A stretch of DNA of 64,000 bases from Nemophila menziesii (GCA_029959085.1 JARWIR010000002.1:31758233-31822232), one strand, 5' to 3'. Shown: positions 32,759 through 45,134, counted from the first letter of the stretch. Numbers and translations: made by a program. Notes: generated by a model not told the origin, from the letters alone.

Positions 32759-35700
32759 TTTGGTATCAGAGCCTTAGGCATACCTCTGCTTTGATTTAGT
32801 TAAACTTTTATATTTTTTGCTTAGTTCATGGCTAAAGTAATTTAGCCAAAATAATTTTGCAAAATGTTTTTTTTTTTTGTGTTGAATCTAACATGTCCTA
32901 CAGTTGAAGATGATTAGAATCCATGAGACATTTTAGTTTTCATTTAAACTTATGGTACTTTTGGATTTTTATCCTTAAGTTTTACATCGGCCTCCAGGTA
33001 TTTATTTTTATTTATATTTTTTTTTTATGTTCATACTTCATGTACTTTTATTTTATGAGTATAGTTAAGTAAACAAAATGTGAATAAAATATATCGTTTA
33101 TTTTATTCTATTTTTGTTATATAGTTTTATATACTCATAAAATTTTAGTATGGTATATTGAATTGTCTAAGTGATCAACATATTTTATTTAATCAAAGAA
33201 TAGCCACAGCATCTTGGTTGAATAAAATATGTATTATGGTATAAGATCACATAATGAAATTAGACATAAATTGTAATTATTTATTTTAATATAATAATTT
33301 TATCCCACAGGAATATTATTATATTTAAATAACTAATTAGGATAAAATATCAAATTATTCGTAATTTTCCCACAGGAATTATGACTTAATAATTATTTGA
33401 TAGTTTTATTATTTAGTAATGATAGAATATTTTTTATATATTTTGTCATATGATTATAAATCTTATTGAATTAAAAATTTAGCCCACAGGCAATTTTTAT
33501 GTCTTAGATTTATTAGACCATGATTTGCATTGGTGAAACATGATATTTATTAATAGTCTATTTATTAATAAGCATGTGATCTTTATTTGCAGCATCACAA
33601 CCTGTTAATTTTTCTGATATCCGTAGTGACATTCCCGAACTTAATGGGGATAATTACAAGTCATGGAAAGAAAGAGTTCTCCTTCACTTAGGGTGGATGG
33701 ACATAGATGATGCTATTAGGAAAACTGAACCACCTGCTCTTACAGACAAAAGCACTCCAGCAGATATTGCACTTTATGAAAAATGGGAGCGATCTAATCG
33801 CCTCAGTGTGATGTTTATTAAGACAAAATTAGCAGCAAGCATCCGTGGTTCAGTAAATCACCATGATAATGTCCAAAATTTACTTAAAGCCATTGATGAC
33901 CAGTTCATCACTTCAGACAAGGCTTTAGCAAGCACTCTAATAATGAAGCTCTCTTCACTTAGGCTCACAAGTGTTAGAGGTGTGCGTGGGCACATCATGC
34001 AGATGAGAGATATTTCGGCTCAACTTAAGAATCTCGAGGTACAGATTTCCGAGTCTTTTCTTGTGCACTATATTTTGAACACCCTTCCAAATCAATATGG
34101 ACCTTTCAAAATCTCCTATAACACACATAAAGATAAATGGTCAATTAATGAACTCATGACCATGTGTGTTCAAGAAGAAGAAAGGTTGTTAATGGAACAA
34201 GGTGAAAGTGCAATGATGGCTACTCAAGGAAAAGGCAAACCAAAGAACAATCAGAAGGGGAAAGGTAAAATAGCACCTCAAGCTGATATTAAGAAAGAAG
34301 CTAAGTGTTTTTTCTGTAAAAAGAAAGGACACATGAAGAAGGAATGTGCTAAATTCCAGAAATGGCTTCAAGATAAAGGTAATCCTACCTCGTTAGTTTG
34401 TTATGAATCTAATACTGTTAATGTTAATATTAACACCTGGTGGATTGATTCTGGTTCTTCAATCCATGTTGCCAACTCTTTACAGGGTATGCAAAACCTA
34501 AGGAAACCAGTGGGCAGTGAGCAATGCATCTTGTCCGGTAATAAGATGGGTTCACATGTGGAAGCCGTTGGAACATGTTATTTATATTTAAGTAGTGGTT
34601 ATGTTTTGAAATTAGAAAAGACTTTTTATGTTCCAAGTTTTTCTAGAAACTTGATTTCTGTTTCCAGACTTGTACCTTTGGGTTATTCCTTTACATTTTC
34701 AGAGACATTTTTTAGTATTTTCAATAAATCTGAATGTGTTGGGAATGGTATTTTGTCTGAAGGTCTTTATTGCATTAATTTACAAAACAATGCTACTAAC
34801 AATAATTTTCATGTCCAAATTGGTACAAAGAGGTGTAATATAAATGAGGATTCCTCGACTCTATGGCACCGGAGATTAGGGCATATCTCTATTGAAAGAA
34901 TCAAAAGGTTGGTAAAAGATGGAGTACTTAGTACTCTAGATTTTACCGACTTTGAAACTTGTGTGGATTGCATTAAGGGAAAGCAGACCAACAAGTCAAA
35001 GAAAGGTGCCAATAGGAGTTCAGATTTATTAGAAATCATACATACAGATATATGTTGTCCTGACATGGATATGCATGGTCAGAAATATTTTATAACCTTT
35101 ATTGATGATTACTCACGATATATGTATCTCTACATGCTTCATAACAAGAGCGAAGCATTAGATGCCTTTAAAATATTTAAGGCTGAAGTAGAGAAACAAT
35201 GTGGAAAACATATAAAGATTGTGAGATCAGATAGAGGTGGTGAATATTATGGTAGATATACTGAAGATGGACAAGCACCTGGTCCGTTTGCTCAGTTTCT
35301 CCAAGAGCATGGGATTGTTGCCCAGTACACCATGCCCGGTTCACCGGATCAGAATGGTGTAGCAGAAAGGAGAAACCGAACATTATTGGACATGGTACGG
35401 AGTATGCTTAGCAACTCCAATCTTCCTAAAAATTTGTGGATTGAAGCTTTAAAAACGGCAGTGTATATATTAAACCGAGTTCCAACCAAGGCTGTCTCAA
35501 AGACACCATTTGAATTATGGAAAGGTTGGAAACCGAGTTTGAAACATATGCGCGTATGGGGATGCCCGTCTGAAGTCAGGATTTATAATCCACAAGAGAA
35601 AAAACTGGACCCAAGGACCATCAGTGGGCATTTCATTGGATATGCTGAGCGGTCTAAAGGTTACAGATTTTACTGTCCATCTCACAACACTAGATTTGTG

Positions 35701-37500
35701 GAATCAAGAAATGCAAAGTTTCTTGAATATGACTTAATCAGTGGGAGCGATCAAATTAGAAATGTAATTTCTGATATTGACCATACAGAAATTCAACCTT
35801 CCACTTCAAGTGATAGAATGATTATTGTTCATAACACCCCTCAAGTACAATCTAGTGTTGAACGTTCAATCGTTGAAGAACCACAAGTTGTTGACGATAT
35901 TCTGATAGATCAAGTTGTTCATGATGAACCTAGTAATTATGAACAACAAGTTGAACCTCATACAGATAATGATGATACAACATTAAGAAGGTCTACCAGG
36001 TTTAAGAAATCATCAATTTCTAGTGATTATGTAGTATATCTTCAAGAATCTGACTATAATTTTGGAGTCGAAAATGATCCTTCCAACTTTTCACAAGCCA
36101 TAAGTTGCAAAGAATCAAATTTATGGTATAATGCGATGAAAGAGGAAATGAATTCCATGAAGAACAATGATGTCTGGGAACTTGTGGAATTGCCTAATGG
36201 GGCTAAAGCAATTGGTTGTAAATGGGTATTTAAAACCAAGAAAGACTCATTAGGCAATATCGAGAGATACAAAGCCAGACTTGTTGCTAAGGGATTTACT
36301 CAGAAAGAAGGAATTGATTACACAGAGACTTTTTCTCCTGTATCTAAGAAAGATTCCTTACGCATTATTTTAGCATTAGTCGCACATTTTGATCTTGAGT
36401 TGCACCAAATGGATGTGAAAACGGCGTTCCTTAATGGAGATCTAGAGGAAGAGGTTTATATGAAACAACCTGAAGGTTTTATCTCTAGCGCTGGTGAGCA
36501 GTTAGTTTGTAAGCTTAAGAAATCCATATACGGATTAAAACAAGCTTCCCGTCAATGGTATTTTAAATTTCATGGAGTAATTTCATCATTTGGATTTGTT
36601 GAAAACCCCATGGATCAATGTATATACCAAAAGATTAGTGGGAGCAAAATTTGTTTTCTTGTTTTATATGTGGATGATATTTTGCTTGTGACTAATGATA
36701 AGGGTTTGCTTCATGAGGTGAAACAATTTCTCTCCAAAAATTTTGATATGAAAGATATGGGTGAGGCGTCTTATGTCATTGGCATTAAGATTCATAGAGA
36801 CAGATTTCAAGGTGTCTTGGGCTTGTCTCAGGAAACCTATATCAATAAAGTTTTAGAGAGATTTCGGATGAAGGATTGTTCACCAAGTGTTGCTCCCATA
36901 GTGAAGGGTGATAAATTCAATTTGAACCAAACCCCAAAGAATGATTTAGAAAGAGAACAAATGAAGAACATTCCATATGCTTCTGCTATCGGAAGTTTGA
37001 TGTATGCTCAGGTTTGCACAAGACCTGATATCGCATTTGTAGTTGGAATGTTGGGTAGATATCAAAGTAATCCAGGTATTGACCACTGGAAAGCTGCAAA
37101 GAAAGTAATGAGATATCTCCAAGGAACCAAGGAGTATATGCTTATGTATAGGCGAACAAACAATTTAGAGGTGGTCGGATTCTCAGATTCTGATTTTGCC
37201 GGTTGTGTTGATTCACGCAAGTCAACATCAGGATACATTTTTATGATGGCCGGTGGAGCTGTGTCATGGAGGAGTGTCAAACAGACTATGACTGCAACTT
37301 CTACTATGGAAGCTGAGTTCGTCTCTTGTTTTGAGGCTACTTCACAAGGTGTATGGCTTAAGGGTTTCGTATATGGACTTAGAATTATGGATTCTATCTC
37401 CAGACCATTAAGAATATTTTGCGATAATTCAGCTGCTGTTTTTATGGCTAAAACAATAAAAGTGGAAGTCGAAGTAAGCACATCGACATTAAATATTTAG
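32684..37500 (+). CDS. Copia gag-pol polyprotein (near-intact, one frameshift)
   Basis: An uninterrupted frame runs from 33593 to 37500; the first ATG in it is at 33697, but coding similarity extends upstream (NFSDI, LNGDNYKSWKERV). So the start is probably the ATG at 32684 joined by splicing. Counting residues from 33697: zinc knuckle CFFCKKKGHMKKEC at 204-217, protease DSGSS with Asp251, pre-integrase LWHRRLGHIS near 389, integrase Asp451, Asp512, Glu557, RT VKTAFLNG near 907 with YVDD at 991-994, RNase H Asp1164, Glu1205, Asp1243. It would package, copy and insert the element. One base appears to be missing in the A-run at 37450-37453. Coding resembling the RNase H end continues in another frame to TAG at 37644-37646, and the current frame ends early at 37500. 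Confidence 0.93.
32694..33592 (+). other. Candidate intron in copia leader
   Basis: Donor GGAG/GTATCA at 32693/32694 and acceptor TTTATTTGCAG at 33592. Removing this 899-base segment joins ATG-GCC-GGA-G to CA-TCA-CAA in frame with the long gag-pol frame. Without splicing the ATG frame meets a stop (TGA) near 32744. The segment contains the LTR end, primer site and three CCCACAGG motifs (near 33305, 33370 and 33483). It is inferred from sequence only. Confidence 0.55.
32761..32773 (+). other. Primer-binding site, initiator tRNA-Met type
   Basis: TGGTATCAGAGCC, two bases after the LTR, is the standard plant copia primer site complementary to the 3' end of initiator tRNA-Met. Confidence 0.95.
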
Positions 37501-37919
37501 CCATAAGGGAACGTGTCAAAGATAAAAAGGTGGTCATTGAACACATTAGTACTGAATTAATGATCGCTGATCCATTGACTAAAGGCATGCCACCAATGAA
37601 ATTCAAGGATCATGTAGCGAGTATGGGGCTTGGTCCCATCATGTAGTGTTTATTTGTATGACACTATCATTAATATAATAATTATCTATTGTGATATTTT
37701 CTCATATACATTGCGCACCTTAATTTTATTTGAGAAAATCATTTAGTTAGGACCAAGAATAAACATATGGTTTATTCATTAAGTATAGTTACAACATAAA
37801 AAAATAAAGAGATAAATATATTGTGATACATGGAAGATACTTCTCTCTCATAATTGGAGGACTTATCGCCATGATTCATATATTTATGATTAAGCTAAAA
37901 TATCAAGTATAATGTTTGG

Positions 37920-37933
37920 ATCAAGTGGGAGAA
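37920..37933 (+). other. Copia polypurine tract
   Basis: AAGTGGGAGAA directly precedes the 3' LTR at 37934; this primes plus-strand DNA synthesis. Confidence 0.85.
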
Positions 37934-38396
37934 TATAAGTCATTTTTTATTTTATTAATATAAAACTTCATTTTATTTTATTTGTCTTTTCTTTTAAATT
38001 GATGAATAAAATAAACTTATGACTTTTGGCTTTTCATGATCCAACATTAATCCATCCATTAATTTTATCTTAATGTTTTTTTCATTAATCTTATGCAAAT
38101 GAAAAGTTGTAACACTTTTTTATTAACCATTTGCAAATGAAAGGTTGTAACAACTAGTAATTCATTGCCATTAAAAAGCTTGATGGGAGCTTGGCTATAT
38201 AAACTAGAGTTTTGGTCCCTAAACTCAATTCATTCACACAAAAAAAAATATACACCATCTATAGTTGAATGCTTGAGAGTTTGGAAGAACAAAACATAAA
38301 GAAAAGTTTCTAAAGACATCAATGGCCGGAGGTATCACTACTCTTTTTCGATCTATTTATTTATTCCGCATTTTAGTTTGATCGATTTTTCTAACA
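37934..38396 (+). repeat. Copia 3' LTR (463 bp)
   Basis: The same as the 5' LTR except for one extra A. It also carries the TATA box and the ATG-GCC-GGA-G/GT sequence, so a transcript starting here could splice into downstream DNA. ATATT follows at 38397-38401. Confidence 0.95.
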
Positions 38397-38401
38397 ATAT
38401 T

Positions 38402-39135
38402 GATATATGATAGATGATTATGGCTATTTGGATAAAAGAATTCTTGAGAAAATCTGGAAATATTTGGTTTTTGGTGAAGAAATTTTTGTTATATTGGAGT
38501 GATTCATGGTGTTTTGTTAGTGTTATGATGTGTGGTGAACGTCTGGTTGAAAATACAGTTTCGGTGGTTGGAGAAGAAAAAGGCTTAAGGATTTAATATT
38601 CTATATGAACTAGACCTCTTCTCGTAGCTACTAGCACGCTCACGTGCGGTGTAATGCAAGGTTCGGCGGTGTACCACGACCTTGTTCTTCTTGTACCGTG
38701 CTAATAGTAGTTGTGATGCTCGATACAATTTTTCGACGATAGGTTTCTGCGGTTTAGTGCATGGGAGGCGTTTTATATCCTAAATCCTCCTTTCCCTCAA
38801 CATGAAGACCGTACTTTCAATTAAATCAAGACCATGGTGACTGTAGGGGTTACACGGTGCATCGCTGGAAGCATGTCGTGTACCGTAAAACCTCTTAATC
38901 AAAAAAATTACCTACCTGTCACGATGATGTCCTCGTTTTCACTCCAAACTCAAATTATAGAATACCTACACATCAAAAACACTAATACCTTTCTCATTAA
39001 ACACCATATATACTAAAATACTAAAAAAATGACCTAATCTACAGTACTAAAATGCATAAAACGTTAAAACTTATAGTTTATCTCCTGTTAAAACTTTTAT
39101 TGTATGTCGTTCAAAGTTTGATGTTATTGGCTGGT
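38402..39135 (-). other. Gypsy 3' noncoding region, minus orientation
   Basis: Continues the sequence broken by the copia at 32297-38396. 38636-38900 is GC-richer, with TACCACGACC, CGGTGTACC and GGTGCATCG words resembling 14604-14840. No open frame of note. Confidence 0.5.
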
Positions 39136-39348
39136 TGCTTTTTCTTTATATAGCCTCTCCAAAATTGGGTGAGGCTATTCACATCTACCTATCGAAACTT
39201 GCAACCTCTCTTTACTCGTATCTCGATCACCTTGGCTGAAATGACTCGAGTGACTACAAACGGCCCCATCCAAAAATTATTGTATCCCTAAGGTTTATTA
39301 ACGGGTTTTGGAGCTTTCCATGTGACCTCATCGCCTACCCCAAACTCA
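39136..39348 (-). pseudogene. Integrase C-terminal-like tail of RT-less gypsy copy 2
   Basis: On the minus strand it reads VGDEVTWKAPKPVN, FWMGPFVVTRVISAKVIEI, GCKFR and VDVNSL. This matches the tail after the protease at 9961-10166. It directly follows the Lys/Glu-rich linker after the protease, so again RT, RNase H and the integrase core are absent. Confidence 0.6.
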
Positions 39349-39850
39349 TCTTCTTATTTCTTCTTCCGGTTTTCTTGGGAGCTCTCGGCTTTAGCCTCTT
39401 TTGTCACAAATCTGATTGTTGGGACCTCTCGTGGCTCCTTATTGTACTTGTTTCATGAAACGTAGAATGTTTGGGATTCATCTTCAATGCATAGGGTTAC
39501 GGTTCCCTTTCTTACATTGACTATAGTACGACTCGTGGCCAGGAATGGATGCCCAATAGGGATGAGAAGTTTTGATCTGTAACATAATATAGAATAACTA
39601 ATTCAGTGGGAATAGCTAAAATACCTATGTGGATAAGCACGTCCTCGGTGACTCCACACAGATTTATTTTGGATCTATCCGCCAATTGTAAAATGACGGA
39701 TGTTGGCTTGGCATCACCAATACCCAATTTCACCAACACACTCTTGGCATGATATTGATACTCAAACTCAAGTCACACATTGATTTCGCTTCAAAATTAC
39801 CAGCTATTTTGATTAGGAGGTTGAAACCTCCAGGATCTTGGAGCATTTGT
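39349..39850 (-). pseudogene. Gypsy protease, RT-less copy 2 (broken)
   Basis: The minus strand encodes CDLSLSINIMP, where the active-site triad D-L-G has become D-L-S (around 39767-39778). It is followed by KLGIGDAKPTSVILQLADRS and VTEDVLIHIG (open at 39521-39739), then ATSRTIV. Frameshifts lie near 39735 and 39540. It ends in the linker SSQENRKKK...EDEF, as in copy 1. Confidence 0.75.
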
Positions 39851-41363
39851 GGTAGCTTCCTTTGAACTTACACTGATACGGATTTTATTAGAGCCAGAGT
39901 CTCACACTCAGAAATTTACTCTTCTTGGAGAATGTCTCATTAGAGAGTCGATGTTGTTTCAGCTCCTTATCAGCGGCTCCGATTACTGGTACGTTGATCT
40001 TTGCTTGGTTTGACATTTCTAAAAGCTTCTTGTATTCAATATCACCAATATGATAAGTAATTCTCAGTGGATATAGTGGCGATAAACAAATATGTGGCAA
40101 TGCAGATTCCTCCTACTCTTCTCTTTCACCCTCAATGTAATTACTACCTCCCTCGGTTTCTCAACCTCATCTTTCTCAACCCAATACTCAACAATCACCT
40201 CATCTGAATTTATCTTTTTTGGCTTGCTCTTCATTGGAATATCTACTGCAATCGATGCAACTTGTGGGGATCCCACTTTCTTTTCAGCTTGAAGGCTAAT
40301 TGCCTTGTATGACTCGAACCTAACATTACTATCACTGTTTTGTATGAGCTTAACCTCAATATTTGTAACTTGGCCAATTTTCATAGGGGGGCGTCGTTGT
40401 AATGGATAAATGGTCGTACTGAGTTGTGTCAATCATTGTTCTATAAGTTAATTAAGTTGTTAAATGCTTTGGACCAATGATGCAGTGGCATCAATCACTT
40501 TTTATCATATTGTCCAGTGAAATATTGATGAAACAGTCAAGTCTTCCAACTTACACCTTCTTTTGGATGGGATTGAAGTGCTTTTTTAGTAAGATTTTCA
40601 GCATATGCATCGCACACGGGCTTTGGTGTGGAGCATGATTCACATAGTCTTGTCTACCTTGATACGAATTTCTGGACCTAGGAAAAAACTTTTATTTTGA
40701 GGTCGTTTTTTATATTTACGGCCTCATTTAAATTTGACCGTTATAGGCACAGATGATTGCAATTCCCATGTTGATAACCATGATTACCCGATTGATAATT
40801 CCTCGATTCGACACGAAAAACATGGACTGTAGATTACCTTGGCACTCTTACAAAATATTATCATTAACTCCACATAGCGGACAATCTTGTGCCTCGTGAA
40901 CTATCTTCACTTTAGATTGTCTCCCTTAGAGACCTTCTTTCACAACTATTTCCAACTACTTTATTTGATTCTCTAACAATGAAAACTTAGCATATATAGC
41001 AGTATCACTATCTTAGCGTAATGTACTCGCAAAGACGATCAATCGATGCTACATTTGGATCCATGGAAAATTCCATTATTTCCAAGGTTATCTACCCCCA
41101 GTTGTGAATTTTGGTCAAGTCCTTGATAGAACATTTCTAATTGAAGCTCGGCGGTATAACAATGGAGTCTAAATTTAGCCAACCTTTGTTGAAACCTCGT
41201 CAATAATTGTTCATTGATCTTTCCATCGTCTTGGAGGAAATTAGGTACAGTTTGATCCTTTATTCTCATACTCTGTGGAGAATAGTGATCAAGGAATTTT
41301 GCTTGAATTTCATCCCATGACGTAACTTAATCACATGGTTAGATCGTTTGACAATCCAACTAT
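39851..41363 (-). pseudogene. Gypsy gag, C-terminal and central part, copy 2 (broken)
   Basis: The minus-strand gag core at 41039-41363 contains MRIKDQTVPNFLQDDG, RFQQRLAKFRLHCYTAELQL. A zinc-knuckle remnant CPLCGVNDNIL.EC near 40860-40890 has lost its His and has a stop. The acidic linker region is at 40064-40432. The reading is interrupted at 41363/41364 by a copia insertion and resumes at 45876. Confidence 0.8.
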
Positions 41364-42132
41364 TGTGTTTTATTTGTATAAATCAGTAATAAGTATAAAA
41401 ACTAATGCAGAATTAAAATAAAAGTAAATAAATAAATAAATTTACTTGTCGAGGCTCAGACTGGATTTGATGTCTTTAAGGTATTTAGACCACATAACGG
41501 TGTCTTATGGTTGTTGGCTTCAACCTCTAGGATACAACGACAAAACTATTTAAAAGAAACTGACACGCGAATTCTTAAGAATTTCAGCGGACTTAATAAA
41601 GTTGTTTCTTTCTATCTATTTCTTATAATTTTAATGTTTAATGCTCTAAAAAAAATAAAAAAAATGTTTGAGTTGGCCAACTATTTAAAAAAAATGAAAA
41701 GGTGGCATGCCGAAAAGTTGTGATGTTTAATTTGAAGACACGTTGTTTTAATATAAGATACAACCTTTACTAAAGATAAACCAAAATTTGGACTGGTCCA
41801 GATAGTAGGAGCCTAAGGCCCAAAATCCCAATAGGCTTGGTGGTCTAGGTTTGAACCACATCAGCATTTTCTTCCTTTGCTTTGGTTGCCTTTATAATTA
41901 AAAGAAATAAAAAAAATAACATACATTATTAAATATTTTTTCTTTTAATTTCTCCAAATCACACGACTCAATTTTTCATTCAATTTCAAATGATTTTAAC
42001 CATGTGAACATATTACGTTAACATTTACAACTGGAATAAACGTATCAATAACCGAATCATTTCTTTAAATAGAGTCAGCGACTATCATCGTAAACAAGGT
42101 CAACACTTGGGTGGAATCTCATTTGTCCAACA
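41364..42132 (-). repeat. Copia 3' LTR, minus orientation (nested element)
   Basis: 769 bp, TGTG...AACA on the plus strand (TGTTGGACAAATG...CACA on the minus strand). Related copies are at 45135-45875 and 53131-53944. A purine tract (minus strand CATGTGGGGAT, 42133-42143) lies on its inner side, which identifies it as the 3' LTR. Confidence 0.85.
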
Positions 42133-42143
42133 ATCCCCACATG

Positions 42144-42211
42144 AATGGAAATTGACTAACCACCTTAAATAAATTATGCAAAATAATGTTAAACACGAGA
42201 GAGAGAGAGAG

Positions 42212-42252
<41 letters not shown>

Positions 42253-42769
42253 CGTGGAAGATATTACATCGAGAAAGGTAGCTTTTGGCCTTGAACCTTC
42301 TCTAGTAAGAGCTATCGGATTTACTTGCTAACTAGGGAACGTGATGTCTTGAACTACTCATCTTTATGTAAACCAAGTCAATAAAACTTAATTAGTATAC
42401 TTCCAAACATTATTTGGTTCTCACGGTTGTGTCCTTTTACGGCCCTTGACAAATCCTGGTAATTCATGAATAACCGTCGGAAAATTTTGCCTTTATAATT
42501 CTCGTAAGGCGACCCTACCCATGTTATTCATATAGGTGGTCTCTTCTCGAGAGTATTCTGCATTACTCTATCTTATGTTAACGAAGATACAAGAACCATT
42601 GAAAGTTTACTTATCCTTCACTTTTACAGGTGACACTGTTTAATTTTGTCCTAGGAATGGTTTAGGGATGTCTCCCCACAGTGTGTCGCACCAAATTGCA
42701 GTTTCATGATTCAGTTTTCCCTTTGAACCTAGATTGTGGGATCTCCACTATGCTAGGTAGGGTTCCCTA
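42144..42769 (-). other. Copia 3' noncoding region, conserved in two copies
   Basis: About 630 bases between the RNase H end and the polypurine tract, closely matching 53956-54561. It includes a (GA)n tract at about 42199-42250 that is only about 20 bases long in the other copy (54008-54028). No open frame is conserved. Confidence 0.75.
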
Positions 42770-44720
42770 TCATGGAAACTCAGTTTTCGTAGGCTTAAGA
42801 CCTATTCCCCTTGACAACACTCGCACTTTCTCTCTTTGTAGACCTTTGGTCAGTGGATCCACTATGTTATCCTTTGATCGAACATAATCAATTGTGATAA
42901 CTCCGTTTGAGAGCAGTTGTCTAACGGTATTGTGTTTATGACGTATGTGTCTAGACTTACCATTATACATCTCGTTTAGTGCCCTACCAATGGCACTCTG
43001 ACTATCGCAATGTATGCAGATTGCTGACACATGCTTCGGCCCATTAGGAATATCCTCTAAAAAATTCTAAAGCCACTCGGCTTCCTCATCAGCTTTATCT
43101 AAAGCTATAAACTAAGATTCCATACTGGATCTGGCTATGCATGTTTTCTTAGTGGATTTCCAAGACACGACTGCTCGTTCTAACATGTAGACAAATCCAC
43201 TTGCGGATCTTGAGTCGGTGGAGTATGATATCCAGTTTGAATCACTGTATCCTTCTAGTGCAGTTGGATATCATGTGTACAAAAACCCTTCGTTCATAGT
43301 GTATCTGAGATAGCTTAGAATTCTTACAGTAGCAATCCAGTGGTTCTTCCTTGGATTATGTGTAAACCTACTTAGCTTGCTTACTGCATGTGCTATATCT
43401 AGAATAGTGCAGTTTGTTAGGTACATGAGACTCCCAATAATCCGAGAGTACTCCAACTCGTTGATCATATCACCAATACTCTTAACAAGATGTAAATTTA
43501 CATCAATAGGTGTCTTGGCGATATTTGTGTCGCCATTACTATATTTGTTTAATACTTTCTCAATATAGTGTGACTAAGATAGTACGATACCTTCATATGT
43601 TCATAGAATATTGATACGCAAAGTAACATCCGCAAGGCCTAAACATTTCATGTCAAACTTACTTGAAAGCATCCTTTTGGTGAATGTAATCACATCATTG
43701 TTACTTTCAATGATTAGCTTATCATCCACATATAAACATAGAATGACATAACCTGTCTCATTTTGTTTTACATAAATACATTTATCACATACATTGATCC
43801 TGAAACCATTCAACATCATGAAAATATTAAAGTTGTCATGCCATTACTTCAGTCGGCAATGATTCTTGATCTTGCTCTTCTTGAATTGCATCGTGTGTTC
43901 TTTTTTAAGGAACCAGTAATCTGGTGCGATCTTGTATGAAAAAGATGTTTCAAAGAAATGTTTATTTCTTGATTCAATCACCATATTGATGTGAATGACA
44001 ACATGACAAGATTTGTATACTAGGATTCTATATGCAGCACTGTTGTGAGCATATCCAATAAGAATGCAATTGATAGTCTTTGATCCTACTTCAACCATTT
44101 TGGGAGCAGGGATTGCTACCTTTTCGAACCATCCCCACACTTTAAATTATTTCAAGGAATGTGGTTTTCCTTACCATAAATCGCAAGGATTTTTATCTAC
44201 CTTCGTGTGTGTGACCTTGTTAAGGATGTGGTTTGCGGTGAGAAAAGCCTCTCCCCACAAGTTCTGTGGTAACCCTGAGTTAATCAGCAAGGCATTCATC
44301 ATTTCCTTCAGCGTGTGGTACTTGTGTTCAACAATCCCATTTTGTTGAGGCGAATAGGAAGTCGTGGTTTGATGGATGATTCCATGTTCAGCGAGAAAAC
44401 TCCTCAAAAGGAGACATATATTCTCCTCCCCTATTTGTTCTAAGATTCTTAATCATTATAATTAGTTGATTCTCAACTTCGGTTTTGTATTGCTTAAATA
44501 CTTCTAAGGCTTCATCCTTACTTCAAAGAAAGTATATTTGACAATACCATGTGCAATCGTCAATGAAAGTTATAAAATACTTTTTCCCACTTCTTGTTTG
44601 CACAAATTTTAAGTCACAGCTCTAAAGGTACTGAAGCCCTTTCTATAGATTTAAACGAGGTTTTTGGTTAATTTTGACTCAACACATACTTCACATTCCT
44701 TTTGAGAATTGAAGTTCACA
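42770..44720 (-). pseudogene. Copia integrase, RT and RNase H remnants, minus strand
   Basis: Read right to left: integrase core with GGEY-like and SYSPQQNGIVEHK motifs (44171-44450), integrase C-terminal and linker region (43844-44140), RT YVDD in LCLYVDDKLII (43601-43819), RT connection (43271-43468), and RNase H C-terminal CDSQSAIG...HIRHKHNTV...DPLTKGL (42770-43030). The N-terminal half of RT is missing between about 43820 and 43844, and gag and protease are absent. Multiple stops and frameshifts; not functional. Confidence 0.9.
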
Positions 44721-45134
44721 TTAGGTATTAACCCGACGTTTACTACCTTAGTATGGTCAGGTAGAATAACACTTTTGTTGTCAACTCTTAAAGTCATGAT
44801 CATTGAATTTTCAGGCCTATCGGCTGGTCCAATGGGTTTTGGTGTGGGTAAAGGAAATATTATTCTTTAGTTGTTACCCGTCTCAGGTTGTTTTTCACTT
44901 TGTTCGGTATTTTTCCCCATATTCCATATGAAGCATAAATCTGACGTTCGTAAGAGAGTAACTTTCTAGTATGTATACACAAGCCTAGAAATCAAAATAA
45001 ATGAAAAGAAATAGAATGTAATATTTTCTTGTTTTGTATACACAGACCCAAAAATTTCACAAAAGTAAAGTTTATAAACGGAAATAAAACGTTTTCTAGT
45101 TTATACAACATGAAACATAAGTACCTTAAATTGT
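44721..45134 (-). other. Degenerate copia internal sequence
   Basis: No recognisable gag or protease and no primer-binding site next to the LTR at 45135, so the 5' internal part of the element is deleted or decayed. Confidence 0.5.

Noticed and set aside
37062..37481. 139-residue minus-strand open frame
   Set aside because: Antisense to copia RNase H.
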